DNA of 64,000 nucleotides from Lotus japonicus (Eukaryota > Streptophyta > Magnoliopsida > Fabales > Fabaceae): NCBI RefSeq assembly GCF_012489685.1, contig NC_080045.1, forward strand, positions 50,117,096-50,181,095, in the 5' to 3' direction. Below the pieces are notes generated by a model. The model worked only from the letters and a program-made list of their open reading frames with translations, did no database searches and was not told where the DNA came from. Within the stretch, counting starts at the first letter, position 1, and the number at the start of each line of letters is the position of its first letter. A program made the position numbers and the translations under genes. This document shows positions 21,436 through 33,584 of this stretch, one piece after another.

Positions 21436-22211
21436 CAGGGCCGGCCCAACCGTAACTGAGGCCTAAAACGAACTTTAAAGTGAGGCCTAAGTGATGCATT
21501 TTTGTTTAAAAAATTTCTTTATTAATTTTTATTTAAATTTTATTTTCGAGCTTTTTGAGATGTAAAATCATTTATTAAATTATTCTAATCAATTTGTATT
21601 GCATCCAATTCCAATTAGTTAGTACTTTACGGTCCTTTTATATTGTAGAAAAAAGGAATTTTTATTGTATCAAAACTCAACATAACCATGCCATCACAGC
21701 AAAGAGGCTAGAGCTAACTACTTACAGTAAATAGAGTTTTGACTTCGTATTGATCTTCTTCGGTTCTTCTCAATGGCTAATCAAAGAAAAAAAATATGGA
21801 GGATGATTCTTTTACAAAGGATATGAGAGTTTGGGAGACAAAGACTCTATTTTTTCCCCTTTGAGGCTTTGAGAGACTAAGAGAGTGGCAGGGAGAGTAG
21901 AATCGTTATCAGGATTTAATTGAGAGAAAAGGAGAGGTCAGAGAAGAAAAGGTGAAGAAAAAGAATAGGTAACATCAATTAATTGTCAATTAAGATTGTT
22001 AATTTCTAGTAATTATCAATTAAGATTTTTTGAGAAAAATTAGGGAAGAAACAACTAACAAAGTGGCAGGTAATGGTGAGTAATAGAATTTTTTTTTAAT
22101 ATTTGAGGCCTTATTTGTAAAAATATGAGGCCTTTTTTACTTTGAAAAAAAAAATTTGTTTTTGAGGCCTAAAACTCTAGCTTGGGTCGCTTAACCCTTG
22201 GGCCGGCCCTG
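21436..22211. mobile_element. Non-autonomous hAT element
   Basis: Bounded by inverted termini CAGGGCCGGCCC (left) and GGGCCGGCCCTG (right), with a perfect 8-bp TSD AATAGTGG (21428-21435 and 22212-22219). These features are typical of the hAT superfamily. Sub-terminal GAGGCCTAAAAC motifs also occur in inverted orientation. No transposase frame is present. It lies inside an older sequence whose left side has a poly-T run (about 21391) and whose right side (22220-22390) is A/C-rich. Confidence 0.87.
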
Positions 22212-22219
22212 AATAGTGG

Positions 22220-22390
22220 GGAGATATATACAATATACACCCTCCTAAAAATGAGATAAAAAACCAGCCAAAAAACAGCCCAAAAAGCCTAGGCAAAGCC
22301 CACCAAAAAAGGCGCCAGACGGTCAATAAAGCCCAGCAAAGCCCACAAAAGACAAGGAACCCACCCTATAGACACAAAGCAATCTAGAAA
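22220..22390 (-). mobile_element. Possible LINE 3' end, antisense
   Basis: Together with 21385-21427 (poly-T then TCGAAAGTAAAATAGAATTC) this resembles the untranslated 3' end and poly-A tail of a plant LINE in reverse orientation, split by the hAT element. No coding part remains, so this is a weak call. Confidence 0.3.
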
Positions 22391-23447
22391 AAGATATATG
22401 TGTAAATAAAGATATATGTGTAATATTTGGTAATTAATAAGTGAAAAATGAAAAAATTTGGGAGCTAAATTTGATAATGGTTAATGAATACTTATGATTT
22501 GAAAATGATGATTAATAATTAAAATTTATTATTTACCATATATATATATATATATATATATAACATAATTAGTTATTTATGTTGGTAGAGATTTTTTTAC
22601 CAGTGACCAGAGTAGCACAAACTTACATATTAATTCATTGAATATAAATAATTTTTATTATTTGATTATAATTAATCTTATTTTAATATTCTAAACATTA
22701 ACTTTTCTAGATGTTTTTAAAACTAAGAAATATGAACCGAGAGCTGGTGTTCCTAACAAATGTGATCTACACATTAATTCTCCTAACCATTTTTTTTTCT
22801 TTAGCTTACTTGGGAGAGCTGATGTTCCCAAGACCCTTTTATGCAATAAACTTTTTGTTGGCTAAAAAAAAATATGAACAGAGAGAAGGAAACTTGTAAT
22901 TAGCCGTTGCCAAAGGTGAAATGAGAAGCAGGCAAAACCATCATCTATGGTATGAGTAATGACATGATATAATTCAAATTAAATTTTATAAAAAATGATA
23001 AACTAAACTATTATTTATTGTATTTATAACTGGAATGATAAACTACTCTATATTTTACTATAAAAATAACAATGTTCTACTATGTTATTTGTTAATATTT
23101 TTATTGATGCTATTAAATTTTTTGTGCGTATTTATATCATAAATTATAATACGCGCTTGTATATGGAAGCTTGAATTTATATAACTTTTTAATGTGGTTT
23201 AGCATTAGTATGGTTCTTATCCTCTTGGTCATACTAAACGACGTGGCAAATTGCATAAGTATTAATCATTTTTCTTTTTTACCCCTTTAGTAGTTATACT
23301 ACAGCTGTTAGTGATGATGTTCTTCCTTTTAAAAGAGGGTGAGGTGAGGTGAGATTCATATTAATCATTTCGTCTATCATTCTGAATCAAACTCAGAGTG
23401 GGAGTTAATATCTTCATTGGTCTCACACCCCACCCAAGCACCTGCCA
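22391..23447. other. Intergenic AT-rich DNA with (TA)n
   Basis: Contains a (TA) microsatellite at 22538-22562. The 3' part (about 23330-23447) is probably the promoter and 5' leader of the WRKY-like gene. No separate gene was recognised. Confidence 0.5.
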
Positions 23448-24174
23448 ATGTCTAATGCAATGGAAAACAATAAGAACTACATCTTAATATCAGATTCTGA
23501 GGATGAAGGAGAAATAAGAGATTTTGATTTAAATGAAGAGCCTCCTTCTCCAATCATTGATTTAAATGAAGTGCCTCCTTCTTCTCCCATTGATTTAATT
23601 GGAGTTCCTTTTAATTCTCAGGTATTGTTTTCTCTTCACATATGATTCAAATTTACTCTTGATACATTTTCAACCATATGGTTCGAATTTCATCCATTTT
23701 TTCTTCTTATTTTTCCCCTTTTTCATATTACATTACCTACCATATGTTTCACGTATCTCTTTCCAATTTCAATCTTTTTGGATGTGGATGAAATTGAAGT
23801 GTATCAGAGAAAAGTAAACCCAATTCCACCCACATCCAGGGAGAAATTAGAAGAGTTAGAGAAAAATGAAAGATATGATAAAATATGTGACAAAAATAAG
23901 ACAGAGGAAAAAAATAAGAAGAGAATATATGTTGAACTCGTATGGAAGAGACAATAGTATGCACACTACTTATATAATCTAGTTTTGATACATTGACACC
24001 CACTGTCTTCAAACACATTTTTCACCCACATTTTTCCACATCTTATTTTTGTACGTATCACATCACCCACCATGTCTCTCTTTTCTATCATTATCCCTCT
24101 CGTCTCTCGGTGTGAATTGGATTTGGGGCGTTAAAACATTAAGTTTCGATAAAATCTTTGCTTTATAGTACCAA

Positions 24175-24445
24175 CTTTGCAACGATTGATCTATAGATAC
24201 TTCAAAGGATTAATAAAAGACCGCTACTTTAAAGAAATATATCCTCTTCTTCCAAGTTCTATCATGCAAAATCGTGAACATTATTTTTCATTTTCAAAGG
24301 CTCAGATTGTTTAAAGATATTTTTTGTCAAAAAATTTGTCTAACAATTAATTTACTTTATTGGCGATAGAGGCATAATTTATCATTTGGATATGTAATAT
24401 TTATTATGAAGAATATTGATGCTTAAAACTTAAAATGATGTTGAT
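24175..24445 (+). repeat. Repeat in WRKY intron 1
   Basis: Partner of 20665-20955, same orientation, clearly diverged. Confidence 0.6.
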
Positions 24446-25969
24446 ACAAATTTAAACAAATTCCCAATCAAGCTTCTATGAACTTGTGTGTATTATCTCA
24501 TCCAGTTGATCTATAGATTTATATTTTTCTAATATTTTATCCAATTGATTTTCGAAAACTTCTTGTTCTAACTTGTTAATTTATTCACAAAGAAAACATG
24601 TTTTAATTTATTATACTTTTAATGCATTAGGTCTATGCTATTGATTGCAACATGCCAATGGATGACGACCTAGCTCAAACATCATTGACTCCTCCTAAAG
24701 TACATGTTACAACAGATAGTCATGAACAACACAATAATGGGAAGCGGGTTAACTTGGAAATTCATGATACTAATAAAGGTAAAATGTCAATGTATTGTTT
24801 GGAGGAAGCAAGTGCTAAATTTGGTGAAGGCTGGTCAGTAACTAAAGATTTCCAATTAGGAGGAAAAAGCAACAAAAATGAAGCCACTCAACGAAGCATC
24901 TTACCTCTTGAAAAGGTTGTTGTTGCTGCTTCTGCTGCTCTGGAATCTGGATCAAAAAGGTGATTTTATTTGTAAACTCTAGTTATTGATAGTTTTTTAT
25001 AGTTTTATTACATGTACAAACAATAGGAGTTATTCCAAGCTGGAAACATCTAATGGGGTTAGCTTCCTGTATTATTTGAACTAAGGGTCAATTGGTTTAA
25101 TAGTCGATACATAATAAGTCTATGCATATATACATTTTCTATTATCGCGGGAAGAGTTTTGATTTAGATTTCAATTATTACAGCAAAGTGCTTTCGAGGA
25201 GGAACCTTCTGCTGCCAAAAGTAAAGGTTGAAGTTGAGAGCATAATGGACGTGCCAGGTGATGGTTATCGTTAGCGTAAGTATGAACATAATTCTATCAA
25301 AGGAAATCTAATGCCTAGGTACTCACATTTATTTTTATTTTGTAGTGACTTGGTGTATGTGCAAGTTTTATTTTTAAAAATGTTGGTGCACATGAAATAT
25401 GATATATGCTATAAATGTATAGTGGCCTGACTTTTTCAATCCAGTTAAAAGGTTCAAACAAATTGTGGTGCTTGCTAGATTAATTGTAGGTAATTGTAAT
25501 AAGGTCTGAAATTAGCCTCGAAAGTGATTTTGCCTTAGTTTTTGAGTAGGTAAATAATGATGATATTAGACGATGAAAATTGTTGAATATGTTGAATAAG
25601 ACATACATGCTTAATAGAGTGATTCATATTTACAAGGAACAATTCTTTTGCAGATTGTGTAAAAAAACAAGATTGCAGTAGTTATATTAATTTAGTTGGT
25701 ATATAGTTCTTGAGTTGGTTGCTCCCATGATTCTTACAGACTTCTTTACGGCTTGTATTTTTTTTTAAATATAAATTAAGCTTTAAAAATTTTAAGGTAT
25801 CAGATTCTTTAAATTATTGATTGTAACTTACATTTTAGTTTTTAAAGTATGTCTTGATTATTGATTGTAAGATTTTAATATAGCAATTCAATCTAATTAT
25901 TTTCATCCATTTTTTTTAAACAATTATTTTGTTTTCATTTGGATAATTAAAGTTGATGTAATTTACCTT

Positions 25970-26187
25970 GGTTTTAGACGTATGTTTCATACGTATTTTA
26001 TTTAATTCAAAAGTTTTGAGCTGATGTTTACTTCCGCGAGATTTGTAAAGGTTAATCTTTCAAGAGTTTCGCGATTAATGAATCTTTTATCATTAATTAA
26101 ATGTTAATTAATTAATCGGCGAAAATTCTTTGTAAAAATACACGTGATTAGTTCCTGTGTGACACCCGAGAAAATCGGGGCGTTACA
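25970..26187 (-). mobile_element. Fragment of a TGTAAC-type gypsy LTR in WRKY intron 3
   Basis: On the minus strand it begins TGTAACGCCCCGATTTTC and a GGGTGTCAC follows, the same terminal design as the big solo LTR at 39105 (TGTAACACCCCGATTTCC). No TSD or second end was found, so it is a truncated piece. The left boundary is approximate. Confidence 0.55.
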
Positions 26188-27147
26188 TTGTGGTTAAATC
26201 TTCTTCATTTGTTTTATATTTTTTCTAGAATAGATTCATCTATAGTTAATTCATTCTTCGGACCATTATACACTCTCTATGGTGTTCATTTAGATTGCAA
26301 CATATGATATTGCAATTATTGGTTCCATAATTTCTTGACATGTTTTCGTGGATGTAATCTAGGAGCTACTTCAGTTGCATAACTGCTGGATGTCCTGTTA
26401 GGAAGCAAGTTGAGAGAGCTCCGCAAAATTTGAAATATGTGGTTGTTACTTACGAGGGCACACATAATCACAAGGTTACCATGGAAAAACATATAGATCC
26501 CTCACTTGATGCTGATAAATTTCTCAAAGTCGCTGCTTCGCTATCGACTGTTGCAATACCTGGGAATGTTAATATTCCAAAGCATGGAGCCAATCGTGAA
26601 GATGACAATGATTTTGCGAGGCTCCCTTCGGGGCAAAATTTCTGCAATGACCATGGGAATGTTGAATCTTCCTCCACAAACCAAATTCAGTTTATCAACT
26701 TGAAGAACGATGACAATGATATATGATGTATGGGTGCATATCATAGACCTGCTTCACTCACTACTCTTCAACATCATCATCTTTCATCTATCAATTAGGC
26801 ATGCTAATTTATCTTTTGTTATTTTTCGTCTGAATATTCTATTAGCTTGGTAGTTTAATAAGGAGTTTTGTTCCATTAGTTACTATTGTTTTAGCTATTC
26901 TGACTATTGTTTTAAGTACCTATAAGGCATATTTATTCAAATTTCTTGCCAATATTTTTTACTCGTTCTTCTAGGGTTCTTTATCCCCTTGTTAAATGGA
27001 AAATTTAATCTACTTTTGTAGAATGCTTGATTAATTTCTACACAATGTGTTTAGATTCATTGCCCGCACTTAATCCAATTACATTAGTTGAAAAATTTAA
27101 GTATCAATATATATATTAGAAAAGAAGAACTCCCATAAGGTTGATTT

Positions 27148-27205
27148 AGTGACGTGTCATTCTCACGTTAATTCTTAGTGACGTGTCATTCTCACGTTAA
27201 TTCTC
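27148..27205. repeat. 29-bp tandem duplication
   Basis: Two adjacent copies of a unit starting TAGTGACGTGTCATTCTCAC. The unit contains GACGTGTC, an ACGT-core sequence, but there is no nearby gene to link it to. Confidence 0.8.
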
Positions 27206-27318
27206 ATAAAAAAAATACATTTTTAAATTTTAGATTTGATTAGGATTTAGGTTGTTTATTTCTTGATTTTATCTTAATTTATTTTTGATTTATTTTAAGA
27301 GTATTAATTAATTTTAAT

Positions 27319-27567
27319 GATGAACATGATTTTGTATCAAAATAAACTTCTCATCTCTTTAATTATAGTAATATAAGATAAAATCTTTTTTTTAGATATA
27401 GATAATAGATGAACATGATTTTGTATCAAAATAAACTTCTCATCTCTTTAATTATAGTAATTTAAGATAAAATCTTTTTTTTAGATATAGATAATAGATG
27501 AACATGATTTTGTATCAAAATAAACTTCTCATCTCTTTAATTATAGTAATTTAAGATAAAATCTTTT
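27319..27567. repeat. 89-bp tandem repeat, about 2.8 copies
   Basis: Units start at about 27319, 27408 and 27497 with GATGAACATGATTTTG and are nearly identical. Non-coding. Confidence 0.88.
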
Positions 27568-29779
27568 AAATTAACCATGAGTTTTTAATTTTTTTTATTA
27601 TGATGCTATAAATTGTGTACATATAATTTAATTATAGTAATTTAAGACAAATATTTTATAGATTGACCACGATATCAATTTTTTTATAAGAGTGTTATAA
27701 ATTGTGTCAAGAACAAAAGTGTGCAATACACAGTGTGAGGAAGAAAAGAAACGGGTCATACCAAAAGAAGGAGAAGAGATTTAGGTGTTTATCTTCTATT
27801 GAGTAATTTTTTTCAACAGATGACCCTTTATCACCCTATTTAATTTCTTATCCTATTTAATACATGATTGTATATATTTTTTTCTCTCATAACATGAAGA
27901 ACAAATTCTCTTCGTTGCTCATCTTTTCCCATTAACATGCAATGACCAAAGGTTTGTTCCTTATATACCTTCATCTTGACAATTGACATTTTTTTCTTCT
28001 TTTTTCTAATGCACAATGTTGTATATCTTTTTTTTCATCAATCTTCTTCAAAAATGTCTTTGGTTCAAATGTTTGTTATTTCTGATCTTATACCACATGC
28101 AACGGTACAGTTAGAGTTGTTTTGTTTTATTCACTATCAGTGTTTTTTACTTTTTTTTCTTTTACAATTATATAATATGACTATTTAAATTCTTTTTATT
28201 GTATATCCAGATTCACTTTTTTTTTTTGGAAGAAACACAAGAATTTTAATTTCCATCAATTAAAATTAGTTTTTGCAGAAAACAAGGATGAATATCGTAG
28301 GATAAGGAAATTGTAACCAATGATACATATTCGTTTTTTGGGTGTTTTAAACCAAACACCCAACAACTTGAAGAAAAAAATGGTACATGAATGACCTCAA
28401 TCATGCATGATTGTTCGAATTGAAAAATAGTTTACTTTAATTAAATGTCTAATTCATAATTTTATATTCTCCCATTAAAATTTTTAAAAGTTTAAGTAAG
28501 ATATAGGAGTAATATTTTTCCTATAAATAATTTGAATGATTAAAAATGACAAATATTTTCTACCAAAAAATTGATCATGTTTAATAGGTAATTGGAAAAT
28601 AACCTAAAGTTTTATATTATATGTTTTATTTATTAATTTTTTTCTTGCAAAAATTAAATTTGTTTATATAAAACACTATTATTAATAATTGTTAAAATTG
28701 TACTTCTACGTTGCACTTCCTAATTCTCACGTTGCAATTAAGATAACTTGTTTTTCCTTTGTTCTGCAACCTTTCTCAAGTCTCAATAGTATTTACTATA
28801 TAGGTACAATTTTGTTGGGCCTATGACACTTGCTTTCATGGTCTAACCCATTACACGACCCTGGGCGATGGCGAAGGGTGGTGATGGCGGTGAGTGGTGG
28901 TGATTATGGGAGTGGTGGTGGCAATGTCAGTAATGACGGTGGTGGCAGTAGGGTGGTGATAGTTGTGACAAGTAGTTTATACGACATAATCTTATTCATT
29001 ATAATATATAAGAGTAGAATGATGTATTGTACCAAACTAACCATTATTATCATGATTTTAAATGTTAATATCTTATGTACAATCTTCATCCAAAAGATTT
29101 TTTTTTAATTAACATTAGCATCTTTGCTTTTTTAAATAATGTGTGTTTATGTTTGCGCTTATGGGACCTAACAAGATAGGGACCCCATGGTTATATATGC
29201 TCTAATTAGTTGTTATTTTGGACATGTGCCTTTCAAATTCATACTAATGTGCTGAAAAGTAATTCGAGATTTAAAATCTGAAAATATTAAAAAAGTCTAG
29301 AACATGGCCGTCTTTTATTTTTTCAATAGAACATAGCTATCAATTTCTAAATGGCTTTACCTATTTATATTCATCATCTCTTGATTAATCTTGCGGTGAT
29401 ATTCTGGGTGATAAAATTATTTAGGAAAGTGTTAATAATGTAGTCAATTCAGAACTAAAAAAATGACCGTAAAAAAAACTATAAAAAATATTGTCATCAA
29501 TTATGATTATGATTTAACTTATTTTGACTATCATATATATTAAGAATGATTAACTAAAAAAATTCATATTAGGAATTATTCTCATCATCTTTAATTAAAT
29601 AACATACCAAATTTACTTTATTGGATTTGGAAAAATATTAATTATATATATATATAATTATTTGACTGAAAATTTTGAAGTAAATAAATATAAAATTTCG
29701 TTTGTTTTTATTCTGATTATCTTATTTTTAAAAAATGGAAAATATATAAAGCACTTGAATATACTTCTACATAAATTTC

Positions 29780-29975
29780 AATATAAAATTAATTTTAATA
29801 AGATTTCATTGGTTTACAATATAATTTCATGTTAATTTTTTGTACATAATAATATAGCCCATTTTCATTTTTCGTGAAATTTGCAGAGATAAAATTTTCC
29901 TACGGGGAAGAACATTTTAACAAGAAAATACTTTCATGTTAAACCTAATAGAAAAATAAATTTTATATAATTTAA
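29780..29975 (+). repeat. Dispersed repeat, copy 1
   Basis: Resembles 36065-36235 in the same orientation. Shared landmarks are TTTTAATAAGATTTCAT, GGTTTA.AATATA, ATATAG.CCA and TTAAACCTAATA. Possibly tied to the Helitron-like ends found downstream of each copy. Confidence 0.5.
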
Positions 29976-30078
29976 GTATATTTTTTAAAATGATTTTATG
30001 GTTAAAATATATAAAAATTGTTTGAAATTTTGGAGATTGTGTGACATTCTTTGTGCTTTTGTTTTGTTGAGTGGTCAT

Positions 30079-30560
30079 TGTCGCAACCGGGGGTCGCAGC
30101 GGGACGGCGCGCTAAAACTAAATCAAGTGTCAGAAGAGTCGCCACTAATGTTTTTAGGGAGAACATCAGAGAACCCAAATAATAAAAGAAACCAAATCTA
30201 GATTCGGGAGTCGGTTACGTATAGGGAGGTGTTAGCACCCTACAACGTCCGTCATAAGACAGTTACCTATGGTTAATTATGCAAGATTTCTTAGCTTTCT
30301 AAATCATTTATTTTGTCCTTGAAAATATGTCTTGTATTTTATTTAAAAAAAAAGAATATTTACAAGTTGCTAGTGTGATGAAAAGATTATTCTACAAAGA
30401 AGTACAAAATTTAGATTTTTGTTTGGAGTGCCTGGCGGGAGTGACCCCGGGCCTAAGTATTCTTTATCAACAGAGAAAATCAAGGATACATACTTTTTGG
30501 GTAGGAAAACATGAGTTGGTTATGATATTTTTTAGTTTTCAAAAAAAAAGATTAATCTTT
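30079..30560 (+). mobile_element. LTR retrotransposon fragment (Ogre/Tat-like LTR)
   Basis: Starts TGTCGCAACC and contains the motifs AGTCGCCACTAAT, GGGAGTCGGTTACG and GGTGTTAGCACCCTACAACG, which I recognise as recurring in legume Ogre-type LTRs. It is locally GC-rich against AT-rich surroundings. No matching TSD or right end found, so the end coordinate is approximate. Confidence 0.5.
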
Positions 30561-30821
30561 TTGAGAAAAGATTTGTCTTTTTAATTTTATTTGCAAAAGG
30601 GGTTTCATCAAATCATTATGAGAGATTATTAATAACATTGAAGAAAAATATATTTTTTAGATTTCGTTAAGAAAAACAATTAGTTAGGAAGGACAAATAG
30701 TAATTTCAACTCTTAATATTCACATACTGCTAGCAACTAGATCACACTATGGTACCAAAAGGGCCAATTAATCAAAAAAACGAGAGGACCATCAGATATA
30801 GATCTAGTTTTTAGTAGTATT

Positions 30822-30852
30822 ACTAGCGGAATTACCCGTGCAATGCACGGGT
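30822..30852 (-). mobile_element. Helitron-like 3' terminus
   Basis: Read on the minus strand: an 8-bp hairpin ACCCGTGC-ATT-GCACGGGT (30834-30852), then 7 bases, then CTAG followed by T. A hairpin shortly before CTRR is the Helitron 3' signature. The element body would lie to the right (plus coordinates) but its 5' end was not found. Confidence 0.55.
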
Positions 30853-31617
30853 TACTTTACTATATAGTAATATCTAAAATTTATATAATATTATATTTAT
30901 GAAATTTTGTATAACTTTATATTATATATATATATAAAATGTTTGTCAGAATATATATATATATATAGATATAGATATAGAGTTGATTATTGAATAAATT
31001 TTATATATTAATGTTTTCTAAACAATTAAGAGATGTTAATGTCAATTGAGAAAAATCTTTTAGATGACAATTTTACATTAGATCATATTTCATATTCATT
31101 TTGCTTTCTATTCTAGAACTCTCAAGCATATTTTTCCTTCATATGTTTGCAATTGGCCTAATTCATCACTCCTTTATTAAAATAAGACATCTTATGTCTT
31201 CCCTTGAACTGGCCTCACTACCTGCCCATCCTCAATATATTTTGCAACATTTGACTGAGTGTCTCGTATACTCATTCCCTTGCTTCCCAAATGATTGAGA
31301 AAAATACCAAAGCAAGATTAAATTAGAGAAGATAGAAGAAAAGAACTCCACATAAAGTAGAAGAAAATTAGCAAATCATGCACAATTTTAAGGAAATTAT
31401 CGTTGACAAAGTCATGCATGGCCGGTTAAAAAAATAAGAAAATGGGAAATAGAAATCATGAAGAAGAAGATAACACACGATATATCATGGAAAAGTGAAG
31501 AGAAGAAGTGCATACATGCCTGCGCAAATGATGAATGTCTCTGGAGAAGTAGAATCCTCGGAGGAAAAAAAATCAGGGGAAGATTAGATGAAATCATGGA
31601 GAAAAGATAGCACAATT
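30853..31617. other. AT-rich DNA, possible Helitron body
   Basis: Contains a microsatellite-like TA/TAGA stretch near 30920-30980. No gene recognised. Confidence 0.4.
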
Positions 31618-31731
31618 TTTTTTGGTACATCGGAAAGATAAATTGCACCCGCAAGGAATCGATCCCTGGACCTCTCCCAACCCAACCCATATGTCCCTCA
31701 GCTCCTACCACTTGAGCTATCCTACGGGGAC
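31618..31731 (-). mobile_element. tRNA-derived SINE
   Basis: On the minus strand the 114-bp body starts GTCCCCGTAGGATAGC and has a pol III A-box-like TAGCTCAAGTGG and a B-box-like GGGATCGATTCC, ending in an A-tail (poly-T on plus, from about 31616). It is flanked by a 15-bp TSD, AAAGATAGCACAATT (31603-31617) and AAAGATAACACAATT (31732-31746), one mismatch. Confidence 0.85.
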
Positions 31732-31746
31732 AAAGATAACACAATT

Positions 31747-33275
31747 AATTATAGTAGGGAAAAGAGAAGAGGAGAATAACTTTAAATGATAGAATACATT
31801 ATCTCATGGGTAAAGAGATTAAAAGTAGTGTACAATGCACCAAGTGAAATTGAAAAAAATATAAGGATTGAGTGTTATTTTTCCATAGAAAAGGAGAAGA
31901 GGAGGAGAAAAAAGTGTGTGTGGTAGAAAATGACGTGAAAGTCTCTATCTATATAGTGAATTTGTGTTGTAAACGTGTATAGAATTGAAGATTCATGATT
32001 GTTGAGATTTCTCTAGTTCCAAATTATATGTTTTGAATTGAAATTGAAATTTCGGAATTTTTGTGAAATTTGAGAGCCAACCACTATGATTCATTATGTT
32101 AAAACCTTAGAAAAGTTAGAAATCACTTTGTTTGATTGCTAATTATTAAGAAATAAATTAGTATAATTTGAATCATAATAGTTTGTCAAAACTACAATAG
32201 CCCAGTAACTCGAGATGTCAGCCATATATATAAAAGATTCTACACCTTTCGCGAAATTAATGTCCAAAAGTTATCCAGTACTAATGTAGTGACCTACTGC
32301 ATAAATATGTGCCAATATTCTTGATTAATTAACTGGAGGTAACCATTATTTCATATTGCTTGACGTTGAATTAATTGCTAATTCTAACCCCTATAGAATG
32401 ATATAATAATATACGTAAAAGAAGAAGAAAAAAATATTAGGGAAAAATAAAAAATTAAACCCAAAATAAGATCATTGGTAATGATATGGTTAAATCTAGT
32501 GATTCACACATGATAGCGTAGAATAAGAAAAAAATAAAGTAAAGTCGAAGAACATAACATAGCAACACACTTCCAGTAAATTTTGAGAGGCATGAACTGT
32601 GTCTTATCTGCACGTGGAAAAAAAAACAAATAACAACACATTAGTAAATTAGCAAAGTGAATATGGACATACAATAGAAATTTTCAAATAGGCATATTAT
32701 ACGATTGCAAAAGAAGAAAAACATTGACAATGAATATAACAAAAGATATTTTTAAAGAAGATTGATGAAACAAAATAAGATATAAACAAAAAAGAAATTA
32801 AAATCTTAATTGTCAAGATGTAGGAATAAAAAGAACAAACCAGTGATCATTGGATGTTGATGAGGCAAAAATGAGTGAGGAATATAATTTTCTTCTTCAT
32901 GTTAGGAGAGAAAAGAATGTTGAAAACGTGAATATGAGAAAATGAATATATTGCAAAATATAAAAAAGAGAAAACTGACAAAATAATCACATGAGAATAA
33001 TCCTAATTGATTGCGATAATATTTATATGACAAATTTGTGGAATATTCCATTTCTTGGAGAAAAATTTCCAGAATATGCTCTAGATTTTTGGAGAGAAAT
33101 AAAATAATAAGGATCGCTAATGGAAAAAACCTTGGGAATTTGTTTAGTAATGAAATGTTTAGTAATGATCTGTGTCTAAAATATAAATTATTTGTTTGAT
33201 TTGTAGAAGTTTTAGCAAAAAAAAAAAGCAAAATTTTTAAAAAATTGATTTTTTTCATTTTTGAATTTGGAAAGG
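31747..33275. other. Intergenic AT-rich DNA
   Basis: No gene recognised. Apparent open frames on the minus strand near 32902-33321 are low-complexity and run into the Stowaway element. Confidence 0.5.
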
Positions 33276-33277
33276 TA

Positions 33278-33582
33278 CTCCCTCCGGTCCTATTTATAAG
33301 CAAAAAAAAAAAAATTCGCATAGTTTAAGAAATGTAGTTAAACTAGATAAAATGCATTAAATTTGTCTTAAATTAAAATGAACTTCCAAAATTATCCTTT
33401 GTTATTAGTGTTGGAAAGTGGAAAAGAGAGAGAATAATTAATGAGACACATTTTACAAGTTAGAATTAATAAGGGCATCATTGGAAAAAATTAATTAATA
33501 TAGCTCAAACTTTCATTTGGTTCTTATAAAAAGGACCAAGATTTTTCTTCTCTTTCATGCTTATAAATAGGACCGGAGGGAG
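33278..33582. mobile_element. Stowaway MITE (Tc1/mariner)
   Basis: 305 bp with inverted termini CTCCCTCCGGTCCTATTTAT and its complement, and a TA duplication at each side (33276-33277 and 33583-33584). No coding content. Confidence 0.92.
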
Positions 33583-33584
33583 TA

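Larger units (their letters stand above)
23448..26726 (+). pseudogene. WRKY transcription factor gene with stop at the WRKY tryptophan
   Basis: Four exons with canonical GT-AG introns and consistent phases: 23448-23621, 24631-24959, 25184-25318, 26363-26726. Exon 1 is acidic and carries two DLNxxP motifs (DLNEEP, DLNEVP), the form of EAR repression motifs. Exon 3 contains the start of the WRKY domain, reading DGYR then TAG (25272-25274) then RKYE, so the signature tryptophan TGG has become a stop. The third intron sits after the conserved Pro-Arg, the usual intron site in WRKY domains. Exon 4 supplies the zinc finger as C-X4-C-X23-H-X-H (CITAGC ... HNH), fitting a group I C-terminal type domain. 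The post-WRKY residues are EHN instead of GQK, another sign of decay. All other splice sites and frames are intact, so the stop may be recent. A truncated product would lack DNA binding. Confidence 0.85.
26727..30078. other. Intergenic AT-rich DNA
   Basis: No gene recognised. It holds two tandem repeats (listed separately), a short GGT/GGC-rich stretch at about 28880-28960, and AT-rich sequence without coding signal. Confidence 0.5.

Noticed and set aside
31618..31731. Possible tRNA gene on the minus strand
   Set aside because: A- and B-box-like motifs exist, but there is no cloverleaf, while an A-tail and 15-bp TSD show a SINE.
32902..33321. 139-codon minus-strand frame
   Set aside because: Phe/Leu/Asn-rich AT-driven translation that runs into the Stowaway MITE. 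No domain was recognised.
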